Origin: CAVYHJ01 sp963768165 [NCBI: uncultured bacterium]
GTDB taxonomy: Bacteria > UBP4 > UBA4092
Direction of reading: 5' to 3'
Assembly: GCA_963768165.1 (NCBI GenBank)
Contig: CAVYHJ010000026.1
Span: 434,001-498,000 of the forward strand
DNA length: 64,000 nucleotides
A program made the translations under genes and the position numbers. This document shows, one piece after another, positions 43,349 to 53,023 of the stretch. A model generated the notes under the pieces. It was not told the origin of the DNA and made no database searches. It saw nothing but the letters and a program-made list of their open reading frames with translations. Position 1 is the stretch's first letter, and every line of letters starts with the position of its first letter.

Positions 43349-44983
43349 TTAGATTTCCAATTCACCAAATTTTTGATAAATTTCCTCCATGCTAATTATT
43401 CCTTTTTGGGCATTTTCTATGGATTGACGAATTATAGGATCAAATCCCTCTTTTTCAGACATCTTCAAAATTATATCCACATCTTTTCCCGTTCCCAAAA
43501 GTTTTTTAACAGGTTTTGCCGGGATAAAAATCTCCAAAATATTTTGGTATCCAATATATCCCGTTTGGTCGCATTTAGCGCATCCGGTTGAATGATAATA
43601 AGATTTCTTAGCCGCCTTTTTTGTTGATTTCTCTGTAGGTTGTTTCGTTGAATTCAGAATCCTACAAGAAGGACACAAAGACTGAAATTGTGCACCCGCT
43701 ATGATGGAGAGTAGATACGATTTTAATACAGATGGTTTTATATTCCGGTTTTGTAAACAAATTAATGTTTCGTTCACAGATAAATAAGGCAATGTACCAA
43801 TAATTAATTTTTCACGGACACTGGCATCAAACACGGTTCCCAATAAATCTTCCGAATCCGCCAAATCCACCATTAAAACATCCCCTCCTAAAATCAGTGA
43901 CTGGTGAAAAATTTCTTTCAATGCTATCCCTTGCATTTTTTCCTGGGACAATTGGATATAACGGTCATCGGTAATGGTGAATGTCTTTTCAATCGTAATA
44001 ATTTTACGCTTTTCATTTTGAATCCCTTGCAACAACATATAGGCTAACCGGGTTCTCAACCAATCCGATTTACTGGAAATCAAAATAACACCACCTGTCC
44101 GGGACAACTGTAAAAGAACTCTCTGAAATAAAGGGCCCAAGGCTTGTTCATCCAATGAAACCGGGGAATTTATTGTTTGGTGGATTCGTAAGGTTAATAA
44201 TTCACCTCTTGCCGTTATCAAAACGACCCCTTCAAGTTGTATTGTATTTTGACCCGTATGGAAAGCTATGGTACCTGATTGAAAAACGTGTTGTTTGGTA
44301 AAATCAAACTGAAAGACAATTTTTACACGAGAAAGTAACGCAAGATAAATTTCTTGAGAGAGCGATTCTTTTGGTACCAACTGCTTTTCGATCCGATATC
44401 GAATACGGACATCTTTTCCGGTTGGTTCGAAATGAATTTCATCGGCCTCAAATGTTATCGCATCTTCGATATATTTCCTGAAAAAATCCAAAGAACCGGG
44501 ATGTGTTAAATGCGTATAGGATACTGCCGATTCCGAAGGTCTTAGGGAAAGAGTTCCGAATATAGACTCTAAAACCTGCTGTATATTACTGGGACGGGCA
44601 AGAGCAGGCCGGATTTTACATTTCGTGATAGATTCCAAATCTGCGATGGTTTTGCTGTCCGTGGGGTCGGACATCACAACAGTCAACTCGTCATCAACGC
44701 GAATTAACGGCAAGACATTATAACTCACCAAAACTTCTTGGGGAATGGACTTCACCAGATCAAGATCAATCATATCCAAGTTTAAATGGACATAGGGCAT
44801 ATCCAATTGTTGGCTGAGGATAAAGTTTAAATCATCTTCAGAAATCCAGTGATTCTGGATTAAAATCGTTCCCAAGCGCTGTTTGGTGCTTTTTTGTTCC
44901 TGGAGCGCGTGTTCCAACTGGTCGGTGGAAATCAAATGACGATCGAGTAGAATTTCCCCCAGTTTGGAAACATGCTTTTTCAT
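43349..44983 (-). CDS. GspE/PilB-like protein without Walker motifs
   Basis: 544 aa with the layout of a type II secretion/type IV pilus assembly ATPase. An N-terminal MshEN-like region (LGEILLDRHLISTDQLEHAL, then LGTILIQNHWISEDDLNFIL) is followed by the N2 domain (EADEIHFEPTGKDVRIRYRI), the core region and a C-terminal zinc module (CPSC...CAKCDQTGYIG). The nucleotide site is lost: where Walker A should be there is ISSKSDWLRTRLAYML, and the Walker B region reads DVLMVDLADSEDLLG instead of the ILVGEIRDxET type. I infer a non-hydrolysing paralogue, perhaps a c-di-GMP-sensing or structural subunit with PilT. Confidence 0.82.
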   Translation of the reverse strand: MKKHVSKLGEILLDRHLISTDQLEHALQEQKSTKQRLGTILIQNHWISEDDLNFILSQQLDMPYVHLNLDMIDLDLVKSIPQEVLVSYNVLPLIRVDDELTVVMSDPTDSKTIADLESITKCKIRPALARPSNIQQVLESIFGTLSLRPSESAVSYTHLTHPGSLDFFRKYIEDAITFEADEIHFEPTGKDVRIRYRIEKQLVPKESLSQEIYLALLSRVKIVFQFDFTKQHVFQSGTIAFHTGQNTIQLEGVVLITARGELLTLRIHQTINSPVSLDEQALGPLFQRVLLQLSRTGGVILISSKSDWLRTRLAYMLLQGIQNEKRKIITIEKTFTITDDRYIQLSQEKMQGIALKEIFHQSLILGGDVLMVDLADSEDLLGTVFDASVREKLIIGTLPYLSVNETLICLQNRNIKPSVLKSYLLSIIAGAQFQSLCPSCRILNSTKQPTEKSTKKAAKKSYYHSTGCAKCDQTGYIGYQNILEIFIPAKPVKKLLGTGKDVDIILKMSEKEGFDPIIRQSIENAQKGIISMEEIYQKFGELEI

Positions 44984-45015
44984 AGACGTTTTTTAATCAT
45001 GTAGCCAATTAACTA

Positions 45016-45732
45016 TTAAACCATCTCGGATTCTGTCTCGCTCACATATAGAATGCGGGAACAATCTTCACATCGAACAATACGTTCTTGCTTGTGGACT
45101 TCGTTAATGACCTGTGGCGGGAGAGTCATAGAACAACCCTGGCAAACATTTCCCCGGATAGGCACCAGTGCCGAACCAGACCATTTCAACGAAATCCGGT
45201 TATAGGTTTTCAAGAGATTGGGTTCAATCGCGTCCGAGAGAGAGCTACGCTTGGTTTCTGCCTCTTTGAGTAAAGATTCTAATCGTGCCATCTCCATCTT
45301 AAATCTTTGTTCTGTCTCTGCAAACCGGACTTTTTCCTGTTGGACAACCACTTTTATCCGGGTGGCCTCCTCTTTGGATTTATCGATTGCTTCCATAATT
45401 TCTAAAAGAGCATCCTCCAGTTTGGATTTCTTCGACTTAGCATCCTCAATTTCATGCTGCATCGCTTTATACTGTTCGTTGGTTTTCACTGAATATAACT
45501 GCGAACCTAACTTCTGGATTTCCTCTTCCCGCGTTTTCAAATCCAGTTCTTTCGCATGGCGCTCTTTTATAGCCACTTCCGATTTCCCAACCAAGTCTTT
45601 TTCCTGGGCGAGAGCGGTGGTAAGTTTGCTTTGGTGCATTTCCAATTGACGGGGAATATCTCCCAATTCCGCCTTTATTCGTAAAATATGGTTATCCAGT
45701 TCCTGTAATTCTAACAACTGTTTTAAATACAT
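45016..45732 (-). CDS. CT398-like coiled-coil zinc-ribbon protein
   Basis: 238 aa. Residues 1-170 form a long antiparallel coiled coil (heptad-rich, QLLELQELDNHILRIKAELGDIP start), and the C-terminus is a zinc ribbon: CQGCSMTLPPQVINEV...RCEDCSRILYV. The same architecture occurs in chlamydial CT398/CdsZ and in a family common in many phyla. CT398 has been linked to sigma-54 and type III secretion. A sigma-54 activator is in this window (15505), but a link is only suggestive. Confidence 0.88.
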   Translation of the reverse strand: MYLKQLLELQELDNHILRIKAELGDIPRQLEMHQSKLTTALAQEKDLVGKSEVAIKERHAKELDLKTREEEIQKLGSQLYSVKTNEQYKAMQHEIEDAKSKKSKLEDALLEIMEAIDKSKEEATRIKVVVQQEKVRFAETEQRFKMEMARLESLLKEAETKRSSLSDAIEPNLLKTYNRISLKWSGSALVPIRGNVCQGCSMTLPPQVINEVHKQERIVRCEDCSRILYVSETESEMV

Positions 45733-45917
45733 AATTTCAAAAAATTACCTATTTCCTTTCATTTAATAGCCTTTAATTTATACCATTCTTAGACGAATTA
45801 GTCAAAAAAATTATGCGGGCTTGTTTGGGAATGCCTTTTGTGTTCAACCAATTATGGTAATATCAAGTATATAGTAGTGATGGTTTTTATCGTTTATTTG
45901 TTATTGGAGGAATTCTT

Positions 45918-46700
45918 ATGAATCCCGTCAAATATTTTTCGAAAAAAAATAGCTCTCTCCAAAATAAAGGAGAAGATCACCGGTCGAATATATCTGAGTT
46001 CCGTGTTCTCGAGAACAGCGAGAGCATAAATCTTAAATCTAAAATATGCATTCTCCTATTTTCTGTTTTTGTGTTTACAATAGCAACCTTCGCCTTTTCT
46101 TCACAACCAGAGACTATAAACGAGAAACCAGAAACTGTTAAATACGACCTTGCTTTACAACGGGATATCTATCGCTATACCAATTACACCGGTTCTCGGG
46201 CTCTTTCCAAATTAATCCTGTTGGATGTCCAGGACAGTCGGTCATCGCAAGAAAAAAATGGCGGATTACTCCAAGACCAAACTACCGACAAGGATTGGAA
46301 AAGACCTCTCCCCATTATGCTTTCCGACTTATTTACCACCGAAATGCAACGCGCCAGTCTCATTAAATTAATTCCAGCAACATCCGATAATCTGGACTAT
46401 CGTCTTACCTTAAAAATTATCTCCCTGTATGCTGGAACAAAAGAAAATAGCTCAAACTCCGGGATCAAACATTGGTTTGCACCCCGCATCGCCCACGGTT
46501 ACGCTGATCTCCAAATCATCCTCTCCGATAAATCCGGTAAGGAAATCTCCAATACCGATTTTATCGCCAATGCTCAGCAGGAACTCGGTCGATTCTCCAA
46601 TAACCACCTTGCTGCCGTTAAAGTCCTCGGTCTGGCTCTCCGCGAGTCCATCGCTTCTTTCCTACAAGACTTGGATTCCCGTCTCCAATTACCCAAATAA
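45918..46700 (+). CDS. Membrane-anchored or secreted protein, possibly ABC-auxiliary-like
   Basis: 260 aa with GGAGG 8 nt before the ATG. A basic N-terminus and a hydrophobic segment (about 40-58, ICILLFSVFVFTIATFAF) act as anchor or long signal. The mature part (LSDLFTTEMQRASLIKLIPA, DYRLTLKIISL, GYADLQIILSDKSGKEI, AVKVLGLALRESIASFL) has the rhythm of ABC-transport auxiliary or LptE-like periplasmic domains, but I do not firmly recognise it. Residues about 63-74 (QPETINEKPETV) are encoded by a 7-bp repeat array. It precedes comEC on the same strand. Confidence 0.6.
   Translation: MNPVKYFSKKNSSLQNKGEDHRSNISEFRVLENSESINLKSKICILLFSVFVFTIATFAFSSQPETINEKPETVKYDLALQRDIYRYTNYTGSRALSKLILLDVQDSRSSQEKNGGLLQDQTTDKDWKRPLPIMLSDLFTTEMQRASLIKLIPATSDNLDYRLTLKIISLYAGTKENSSNSGIKHWFAPRIAHGYADLQIILSDKSGKEISNTDFIANAQQELGRFSNNHLAAVKVLGLALRESIASFLQDLDSRLQLPK
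46105..46139 (+). repeat. Heptanucleotide array inside the 45918 gene
   Basis: Five 7-bp units AACCAGA, GACTATA, AACGAGA, AACCAGA, AACTGTT, translated just after the hydrophobic anchor. Confidence 0.6.
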
Positions 46701-46702
46701 TT

Positions 46703-46737
46703 AACTAGGAACTAGAAACTAGGAACTTGGGACTATA
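46703..46737 (+). repeat. Heptanucleotide array before comEC
   Basis: Five 7-bp units AACTAGG, AACTAGA, AACTAGG, AACTTGG, GACTATA, directly after the 45918 gene stop. The clearest array in the window. Confidence 0.7.
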
Positions 46738-46747
46738 TAATATCGGC

Positions 46748-49222
46748 ATGAGTCGTCCTGTAGTTGTTTTTACTTTATGTTATATATTGGGAATTTTGCT
46801 TACGAGTTTTTTCCAAATTTCCACAGGTCTTCTTTTCTCGATTCTTTTCATAATTATTTGCATTTCTATCTTGATTCATTCCTATGCAAAGAAAATTAAT
46901 TCTGTTCTATTAATCCTTTCATTTATTGTATTGGGATTATTTCGCACCGCACAAGTGGGAGAAATATCTACCCACCAATTATTGGGAATGGAACAATACT
47001 CCAACGAACATGAATTTGTGTTCACCGGTCGTATCGTGGGTAATCCATTTTTATCATCACAACAAATTTCTTACATCGTTGACCATATAGCGATTCAAAC
47101 GTCCAATGGGTTTGAACCGGTCAGTGGGAAATTATTGGTTAATCTTAAAAACAACGTATCCAATCAATATTTTTTATATAATGACCCCATTTTCGCCATG
47201 GGACAAATTCAAATTCCTCCCCTCCCTAGAAATCCTGGAGGATTTAATTACCGCGAATATCTGGTACGGCATGGAATTTACGGAATCGTCTATCTTAAAA
47301 CCAATCGGATTTTTCTCGATACAAATATGCCTGAATCGAACTTTGCTCATATCCTGAATCTGATTCCTCATTGTGGTTCAGAGATTCGTTATGAAATTGT
47401 TACAATAAACAATAAACTCATTCCAACTCCTTTCGCTGCTCTTGCCAACGGTATTTTTCTCGGTCTCCAATCCGATATACCCGATGAGATAAAGGATATT
47501 TATCGTAAAGCAGGGATATATCATCTGCTGGTTGTGAGCGGAGGACATGTATGGATGATGGGACTATTGGCTTTCGTCCTATTTCGCTCATTTTGTTTTA
47601 AACGTCGCTCCTCTGCAATCTTCACGATTCCCATCATTCTATTCTACGGCTTCATCGCGGGATTCTCTCCACCGGTAACCCGTGCCGTTATTATGGCAGT
47701 CATCATATTATTGGGTTTAATTCTCCGTCGGGATACCCAAGTCATTAACAGCCTCTCTCTTGCGGCCTGCATCATTTTACTTTTAAATCCCTACGAACTT
47801 TTTGATTCCAGTTTTCAATTTTCCTATCTGGCAGTGTTAGGAATTGCGACTCTAAGCCCGATACTGGAATCCATTTATCCCTTGAGAAGACCGCAAATTC
47901 TCATGAGGATTATCTACTGCACCCTGAGCGCTTTTATTACTCTGATACCATTAATGGCAAAATACTTCAACCTTATACCCGTTTATTCGATGTTAACAAA
48001 TATCGTGAACGCCCCATTAATTTCAATTTCTTTGCCCGCCTCTTTCTTAACAGGAATATCGTATCCCCTCTCACCCAATCTCGCTCAATTTATTGCCAAT
48101 ACCAATTGGCTTATCTTACGAGTCCTAACTAAAACCACGGAATATATCGTCAATTCATCCGGTGCTTATATTATTGTTCCCAGTTGGCCTTTATGGCGAA
48201 TATTGGTATATTACTTTTTTCTTCTTTGCTTTATCTACGCTTTTAATCCCTTACAAGATCCTCCCGATTACCGTTTTCGGAAACACTGGCTCTATGCCGT
48301 TATGGTCTATTGTATTTTGTGGATTTTCATTCCTGTATCATGGAATCACCATTCGGAACTCAAGGTCACATTTTTGGATGTAGATCAGGGAGATTGTATT
48401 GTCCTGGAATTTCCCAACGGAAAATCTGCACTGGTTGACGGTGGAGGTCGGGAACCGCTGGATCATGGCAAACGGGATATTCTCCCCTATTTATTTTCAC
48501 ACGGGATTACTCATGTTGACATGATAGTATTTACCCATCCCGACAGTGACCATGCTGGAGGGTTGATTAGTGTTCTCGAAAGAGTCCCCGTTAATTTGGT
48601 TTTAGTAAACGGTTGGCCGGAAGCGAAAGAAAAACAATATCTCCACGCCCTGAGCCTTGTCCAATCAAAAAATATTCCTTGCCAGATTGTTCATCGCGGA
48701 CAAGAAATTCCCGATTTTGAACCCTGTCGAATTGAAGTTCTCAATCCACCTGAGTCCTTTCTCACTGGAACACCAGCGGACGATAATAATAACGGAATCG
48801 TGTTACGAGTCTCCTACGGCGATTATCAATTTCTCTTAACCGCTGATATCCAATCCGAAGCAGAACTAGATATGTTGAATGCCAACGTCCCACTAAATTC
48901 CACGATATTAAAAGTTGGACATCACGGGTCGAAAGCATCCAGCACAGAGGCCTTTTTGGAGAAGGTCCATCCGTTGTTTGCTGTTATACAAGTTGGCAAA
49001 CATAACCATTTCGGTCATCCCTCCCCACAAACACTGAACCGCTTAAATCAATTTCATATTCAAATCTACCGCAACGACCAAGACGGTGCAATAATTGCGA
49101 AGACAGATGGGAAAGTTTTACAGACTACTTCCATGGAAAAAGAATATGCTAATGCAAGGTCCGATATAACTGCAGAACCCGACTATGAATCTATTATTTC
49201 TCCAGATGAAGCTATACAATAA
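46748..49222 (+). CDS. comEC: ComEC/Rec2-type DNA uptake channel
   Basis: 824 aa from ATG 46748; a TTG at 46727 lies in a repeat array and is less likely. ComEC moves transforming single-stranded DNA across the inner membrane. The N-terminal region has membrane segments plus a DUF4131-like OB part, and the Competence core contains YHLLVVSGGHVWMMGLLAF and PVTRAVIMAVIILLGLI. The C-terminal metallo-beta-lactamase domain shows FLDVDQGDCIVLEFP, FTHPDSDHAGG and KVGHHGSKASS, the DxDH-type metal ligands. No strong ribosome site is visible. With PilT nearby this suggests natural transformation. Confidence 0.94.
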   Translation: MSRPVVVFTLCYILGILLTSFFQISTGLLFSILFIIICISILIHSYAKKINSVLLILSFIVLGLFRTAQVGEISTHQLLGMEQYSNEHEFVFTGRIVGNPFLSSQQISYIVDHIAIQTSNGFEPVSGKLLVNLKNNVSNQYFLYNDPIFAMGQIQIPPLPRNPGGFNYREYLVRHGIYGIVYLKTNRIFLDTNMPESNFAHILNLIPHCGSEIRYEIVTINNKLIPTPFAALANGIFLGLQSDIPDEIKDIYRKAGIYHLLVVSGGHVWMMGLLAFVLFRSFCFKRRSSAIFTIPIILFYGFIAGFSPPVTRAVIMAVIILLGLILRRDTQVINSLSLAACIILLLNPYELFDSSFQFSYLAVLGIATLSPILESIYPLRRPQILMRIIYCTLSAFITLIPLMAKYFNLIPVYSMLTNIVNAPLISISLPASFLTGISYPLSPNLAQFIANTNWLILRVLTKTTEYIVNSSGAYIIVPSWPLWRILVYYFFLLCFIYAFNPLQDPPDYRFRKHWLYAVMVYCILWIFIPVSWNHHSELKVTFLDVDQGDCIVLEFPNGKSALVDGGGREPLDHGKRDILPYLFSHGITHVDMIVFTHPDSDHAGGLISVLERVPVNLVLVNGWPEAKEKQYLHALSLVQSKNIPCQIVHRGQEIPDFEPCRIEVLNPPESFLTGTPADDNNNGIVLRVSYGDYQFLLTADIQSEAELDMLNANVPLNSTILKVGHHGSKASSTEAFLEKVHPLFAVIQVGKHNHFGHPSPQTLNRLNQFHIQIYRNDQDGAIIAKTDGKVLQTTSMEKEYANARSDITAEPDYESIISPDEAIQ

Positions 49223-49549
49223 TAAACGATGAATCGTTCTCTCTCTTTCGCTATATTTACCTTCTTCCCGGCAATCTTCACCCAATTCGCCAGTGCAATC
49301 TTAATCTCGATTTGCCTGCTCTTTTTAATTTTTGATAGGAAATTCATAATACAAAACCTAACACCTCATAATATACTCTCCATAGGACTTACTTAAACAT
49401 ATACTTCTTTTGGAAATATACTTCAGTAATAGCTTTATTTTTATGAGTAATTTTATAAAATGATTTCAAGATTCCAATAAAAAGCAGATTATGCGACAAT
49501 GATGAAAAGGTCAAGCCAATATAATTCTCAAACAAAGGCGGTGATTACA
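49223..49549. other. AT-rich intergenic region with a possible tiny gene
   Basis: 327 nt between comEC and the coiled-coil protein. The first half holds a 55-codon open frame (listed separately). The second half is AT-rich, with possible promoter elements but none I can place firmly. Confidence 0.4.
49229..49396 (+). CDS. Possible 55-aa membrane peptide
   Basis: ATG to TAA, 55 aa, hydrophobic from about residue 7 to 35 (FAIFTFFPAIFTQF, then ILISICLLFLIF), ending in a short polar tail. Starts 6 nt after the comEC stop but lacks a ribosome site. It could be a real small membrane protein or a remnant. Low confidence. Confidence 0.25.
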   Translation: MNRSLSFAIFTFFPAIFTQFASAILISICLLFLIFDRKFIIQNLTPHNILSIGLT

Positions 49550-50008
49550 ATGAAAAATAAATTTTTATTTTTTATATTGGGTATATTGACAATGATGTTT
49601 ATTTATGGATTTACCCAGACGTCTCCTGTTTCCAAAACAAAGGATACTAATTCAAACAATAATAATACGGCTACATCGGGAAACAGTATTTCTACAACAA
49701 CTTCAAAACCCTTAATGAAAGCAAATTCTAATAAAACCAGTGAGATAGATTCATTAAAGGCAGCGATTACTGAAATCAAATCTCAGGTTGGAGATATTAA
49801 ATCACAATTGGACGAAATTCAATCTACAGTTCAGAATATCAAATCCGATACTAAGAATATTAATGATGATAACCAAGCCGAATCCAAAGTGATGGGGGGA
49901 TTTATCACGGACATGGAAGATATGAAAATGACAGTAGACACTATGACCGAAAGCCAGGAGGCTATAAAATCCAGTGTGGAAAATGTTGAGAAAAGAATCA
50001 CGAGATAA
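49550..50008 (+). CDS. Small anchored coiled-coil protein
   Basis: 152 aa from ATG 49550, preferred over an upstream ATG at 49499 because AAAGGCGGTGA lies just ahead. A membrane segment or signal (FLFFILGILTMMFIYGF) is followed by an Asn/Thr/Ser-rich linker (about 26-60) and a coiled coil (about 65-150) made of repeats such as IKSQVGDIKSQLDEIQSTVQNIKSD. Probably a membrane-tethered rod with its coiled coil outside the cytoplasm. Family not recognised. Codon use is AT-rich. Confidence 0.65.
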   Translation: MKNKFLFFILGILTMMFIYGFTQTSPVSKTKDTNSNNNNTATSGNSISTTTSKPLMKANSNKTSEIDSLKAAITEIKSQVGDIKSQLDEIQSTVQNIKSDTKNINDDNQAESKVMGGFITDMEDMKMTVDTMTESQEAIKSSVENVEKRITR

Positions 50009-50111
50009 GAGATCTTGACGTTATAAATTAGAAATTCATGGCATCCCCCATAAATTTTGGTTATCATTCATAAAATTAATTTTACGAAACCTGTAACACT
50101 TATTGAGGATT

Positions 50112-50129
50112 TTTCGGCAAATGCCGAAA
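50112..50129. terminator. Short terminator-like hairpin
   Basis: TTTCGGCA/TGCCGAAA with a 2-nt loop, followed by TTTC. Possible terminator of the coiled-coil gene; weak. Confidence 0.4.
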
Positions 50130-50157
50130 TTTCAGGTCATTGATTTTATTGGAGATA

Positions 50158-50181
50158 AATTATTAACATTTGTTAATAATT
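50158..50181. promoter_or_regulatory. Operator-like 24-bp palindrome
   Basis: AATTATTAACA and TGTTAATAATT are perfect 11-bp arms separated by TT. AT-rich, so not a terminator; it looks like a dimeric repressor site, about 140 nt upstream of the hisF promoter. Confidence 0.4.
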
Positions 50182-50260
50182 ATTTCATCATTCCCATGAA
50201 ATGGTAGGCGTATCAAAATAATACACGAGACGAACCAGTCCATATTTTGTCCGGTGTTCG

Positions 50261-50287
50261 AGCGGAATTGAAAATAACAATTCCGCT
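50261..50287. other. Perfect 10-bp hairpin upstream of the hisF promoter
   Basis: AGCGGAATTG (50261-50270) and CAATTCCGCT (50278-50287) around a 7-nt A-rich loop. No U-run. Lies before the promoter, so it would not be in the hisF leader. Confidence 0.4.
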
Positions 50288-50323
50288 TGGAAGCCATATA
50301 TAGGATGGATGAGGTGATGTTAT

Positions 50324-50352
50324 TTGACATGGTTTGGGGATGGGTGATACCC
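50324..50352 (+). promoter_or_regulatory. Predicted promoter of the his-trp operon
   Basis: Perfect TTGACA (50324-50329) followed at 16-17 nt by GATACC/ATACCC, a weak -10 box. Transcript would start about 20 nt before the hisF start codon, leaving no room for a leader peptide or attenuator. Confidence 0.4.
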
Positions 50353-50380
50353 TAGTAAGATTAACCTTTTGAGGAGATTT

Positions 50381-51139
50381 ATGCTGGCTAAACGTATAAT
50401 TCCATGTCTGGATGTGAAAGACGGGCGAGTCGTTAAAGGTGTTAATTTTGTCAATTTACGCGACGCGGGCGACCCCGTAGAGATCGCTGCAGCGTACGAT
50501 GAGGAGGGCGCGGACGAATTGACGTTTCTAGATATTACGGCTTCGCATGAAAAGCGTGACATTATCATTGATGTGGTATATCGCACAGCAGAGAAAGCGT
50601 TTATGCCGGTGACGGTGGGCGGTGGAATTAGAACCATTGACGATATTCGGAATTTGTTGAATGCCGGAGCGGATAAAGTTTCAGTTAACACAGCGGCAGT
50701 GGACAATCCAGAATTTCTGAAACAGGCAGCGGATAAATTCGGAGCGCAATGTATTGTTGTCGCTATTGATGCCAAGAAGACCAGCGAAAATCAATGGGAA
50801 GTTTTTACACATGGTGGTAGAAAACCTACGGGGTTGGATGCCGTTGAATGGGCTAAGAAAATGGAGTCTTACGGTGCGGGAGAGATATTGTTGACCAGTA
50901 TGGACAGAGATGGAACGAAAGATGGGTATGATATCCCATTGACCCGGACAATTTCGGAGAATGTGAATATTCCCGTGATTGCCTCCGGCGGTGCGGGGAA
51001 TTTGGAGCATTTGTATGATGCCTTGACGGAAGGAAAAGCCGACGCGGCATTATGCGCTTCGATTTTTCATTACCGGGAATATACAATTCATCAAGCAAAG
51101 GAATATTTACAGAAGAAAGGCGTGCCGATTCGATTATAA
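50381..51139 (+). CDS. hisF: Imidazole glycerol phosphate synthase cyclase subunit
   Basis: 252 aa from ATG 50381, with GAGGAG 5 nt upstream. HisF uses ammonia from HisH to make imidazole glycerol phosphate and AICAR. It is a (beta/alpha)8 barrel with both catalytic aspartates: Asp11 in [15 protein letters not shown] and Asp130 in [30 protein letters not shown] and IASGGAG are the phosphate loops. hisH is not adjacent here. hisI follows after 12 nt. Confidence 0.97.
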   Translation: MLAKRIIPCLDVKDGRVVKGVNFVNLRDAGDPVEIAAAYDEEGADELTFLDITASHEKRDIIIDVVYRTAEKAFMPVTVGGGIRTIDDIRNLLNAGADKVSVNTAAVDNPEFLKQAADKFGAQCIVVAIDAKKTSENQWEVFTHGGRKPTGLDAVEWAKKMESYGAGEILLTSMDRDGTKDGYDIPLTRTISENVNIPVIASGGAGNLEHLYDALTEGKADAALCASIFHYREYTIHQAKEYLQKKGVPIRL

Positions 51140-51151
51140 AAAGGGATTATT

Positions 51152-51538
51152 ATGGAAGAGATTATAAAACAATTAAAATTTGATAAAGATGGATTGATTT
51201 GCGCGGTCGTGCAGGATTATAAGAATGACGAAATCCTGATGGTTGCGTGGATGAATAAAGAATCCTTTACAGAGACCTTGGAAACCGGAAAAGTGTGTTA
51301 TTGGTCGAGGTCGAGGAGGGAACTTTGGCGAAAAGGCGAGACTTCGGGACATCGCCAAATGGTTAAATCGGTACAGATTGACTGTGATGGTGATGCGGTG
51401 CTGATAAAAGTTGATCAAATTGGCGGTGCGTGTCACACCGGTTACCGATCTTGTTTTTATCGCAAGGTCAAAGGTAACAAAGAATTTGAAATTGTGGGAG
51501 AAAAAATATTTGATGAAAAAGAAGTTTATAAGAGATAA
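51152..51538 (+). CDS. hisI: Phosphoribosyl-AMP cyclohydrolase
   Basis: 128 aa, the cyclohydrolase alone with no fused HisE pyrophosphatase domain. Opens the purine ring of PR-AMP in histidine synthesis. [35 protein letters not shown] and the metal-binding [11 protein letters not shown]...[13 protein letters not shown] are intact. Lies between hisF and trpE with 3-12 nt gaps, so histidine and tryptophan genes share one transcript. Confidence 0.97.
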   Translation: MEEIIKQLKFDKDGLICAVVQDYKNDEILMVAWMNKESFTETLETGKVCYWSRSRRELWRKGETSGHRQMVKSVQIDCDGDAVLIKVDQIGGACHTGYRSCFYRKVKGNKEFEIVGEKIFDEKEVYKR

Positions 51539-51541
51539 ATT

Positions 51542-53020
51542 ATGATTCAACCGTCATTAAAAGAGTTTAAAGAGAAAACAAAGAAGTATAATTTAATTCC
51601 GGTCTACCGGGAAATCCTGGCGGATTTGGATACGCCGGTTTCCGCGTTTCGGAAAATAGACCGTTCGAAATATGCCTATCTATTGGAAAGTGTGGAAGGC
51701 GGGGAGCAGATTGCACGATATTCGTTCCTCGGCTCAAACCCTTCGATTATTTTTCAAAGTAAAGGGCATACTATAAAAATTTCGCGGGATGGAAAACTCG
51801 AAAAGAAAGAAAAAATCAAAGATCCACTGGAAGAATTAAAACGATTATTGAAAGATTATATAGTATACCGTGATCCGAATTTGCCACGGTTTTTCGGGGG
51901 CGCTGTGGGGTACCTGAGTTACGACATGGTGCGGTTCATGGAAAAATTACCGGATAAGAATCCTGATGATTTGAATTTGCCGGATATGTATTTCATGTTG
52001 ACGGACACAATACTGGTTTTTGATCACGTCCGGCATAAAATTAAAGTGGTGTCCAACGCGCATGTAGAAAAAGGAAAAGCGGAACAAGCGTACAAAAAAG
52101 CAGTTGCGAAAATTGAGACATTAATTAAAGTTTTAAATTCGTCAAAATCAACCGCACCTGCAAAAGTGAAGAAGATAGCAAATCGCAAAATTACGTCGAA
52201 TTTCAAACAACAAGAGTTTGAGAAAGCAGTCACAGGAGCAAAGGAATATATTAAGGCTGGAGATGTTTTCCAAGTGGTATTGTCGCAGAGATTCCAAACA
52301 CCAATTTCCGCAACTTCTTTTGATATTTACCGCTCCTTACGCTCTGTCAACCCGTCACCGTATATGTTCTATTTGAAGTTTGATGATTTCAAGTTAGTAG
52401 GTTCATCACCGGAAATTTTGGTGCGGCAAGAAGACGGAAAAGTGCAATTGCGTCCCATTGCCGGAACACGTCCTCGCGGAAAAACCGCGGAAGAAGATGC
52501 GGCATTGATTAAGGATTTATTGGCAGACCCCAAAGAGCGGGCGGAGCATTTAATGCTGGTAGACTTGGGTCGAAATGATGTAGGTCGAGTCAGTCAATAC
52601 GGATCGGTACATGTAACGGATTTGATGATCATTGAAAAATATTCCCACGTGTTGCATATCGTCTCGAATGTGGAAGGTAAATTACAAAAAGATAAAGATA
52701 CTTTTGATGTTTTGCGTGCGTCATTTCCGCATGGGACAGTAACAGGTGCGCCCAAGATACGTTCCATGGAAATTATTGATAAACTGGAACCCACGCGGCG
52801 AGGACCTTATGCAGGTACGGCAGGATATTTCAGTTTTTCCGGTAATCTGGATTCGTGTATTATATTGCGAACAATTGTAATTAAAGGCAAAACCGCGTAT
52901 GTTCAAGCGGGCGCGGGAATTGTCGCAGATTCCGTACCGGCGAATGAATATCAGGAAACGGTTAATAAAGCCAAAGGTATGTTTCGCGCTATCGAAATGG
53001 CAGAAGATGGACTGGAGTAA
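51542..53020 (+). CDS. trpE: Anthranilate synthase component I
   Basis: 492 aa. Converts chorismate to anthranilate with ammonia from TrpG. The N-terminal part has the feedback-site pattern YAYLLESVEGGEQIARYSFLG. The chorismate-binding domain shows GDVFQVVLSQRF, SSPEILVR, PIAGTRPRG, DLGRNDVGRV and FPHGTVTGAPKIRSME, and ends GYFSFSGNLDSCIILRT. The next gene, trpG, starts 3 nt after its stop. No trp attenuator lies upstream, because transcription starts at hisF. Confidence 0.97.
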   Translation: MIQPSLKEFKEKTKKYNLIPVYREILADLDTPVSAFRKIDRSKYAYLLESVEGGEQIARYSFLGSNPSIIFQSKGHTIKISRDGKLEKKEKIKDPLEELKRLLKDYIVYRDPNLPRFFGGAVGYLSYDMVRFMEKLPDKNPDDLNLPDMYFMLTDTILVFDHVRHKIKVVSNAHVEKGKAEQAYKKAVAKIETLIKVLNSSKSTAPAKVKKIANRKITSNFKQQEFEKAVTGAKEYIKAGDVFQVVLSQRFQTPISATSFDIYRSLRSVNPSPYMFYLKFDDFKLVGSSPEILVRQEDGKVQLRPIAGTRPRGKTAEEDAALIKDLLADPKERAEHLMLVDLGRNDVGRVSQYGSVHVTDLMIIEKYSHVLHIVSNVEGKLQKDKDTFDVLRASFPHGTVTGAPKIRSMEIIDKLEPTRRGPYAGTAGYFSFSGNLDSCIILRTIVIKGKTAYVQAGAGIVADSVPANEYQETVNKAKGMFRAIEMAEDGLE

Positions 53021-53023
53021 ATT

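Larger units (their letters stand above)
50009..50380. other. Regulatory-looking region upstream of hisF
   Basis: 372 nt without a gene. It holds three inverted repeats (50112-50129, 50158-50181, 50261-50287), then the predicted hisF promoter at 50324. Confidence 0.5.

Noticed and set aside
43349-44983. Functional PilB extension ATPase
   Set aside because: The Walker A position has no GxxxxGK[S/T] and Walker B lacks its acidic consensus, so I call it a degenerate relative.
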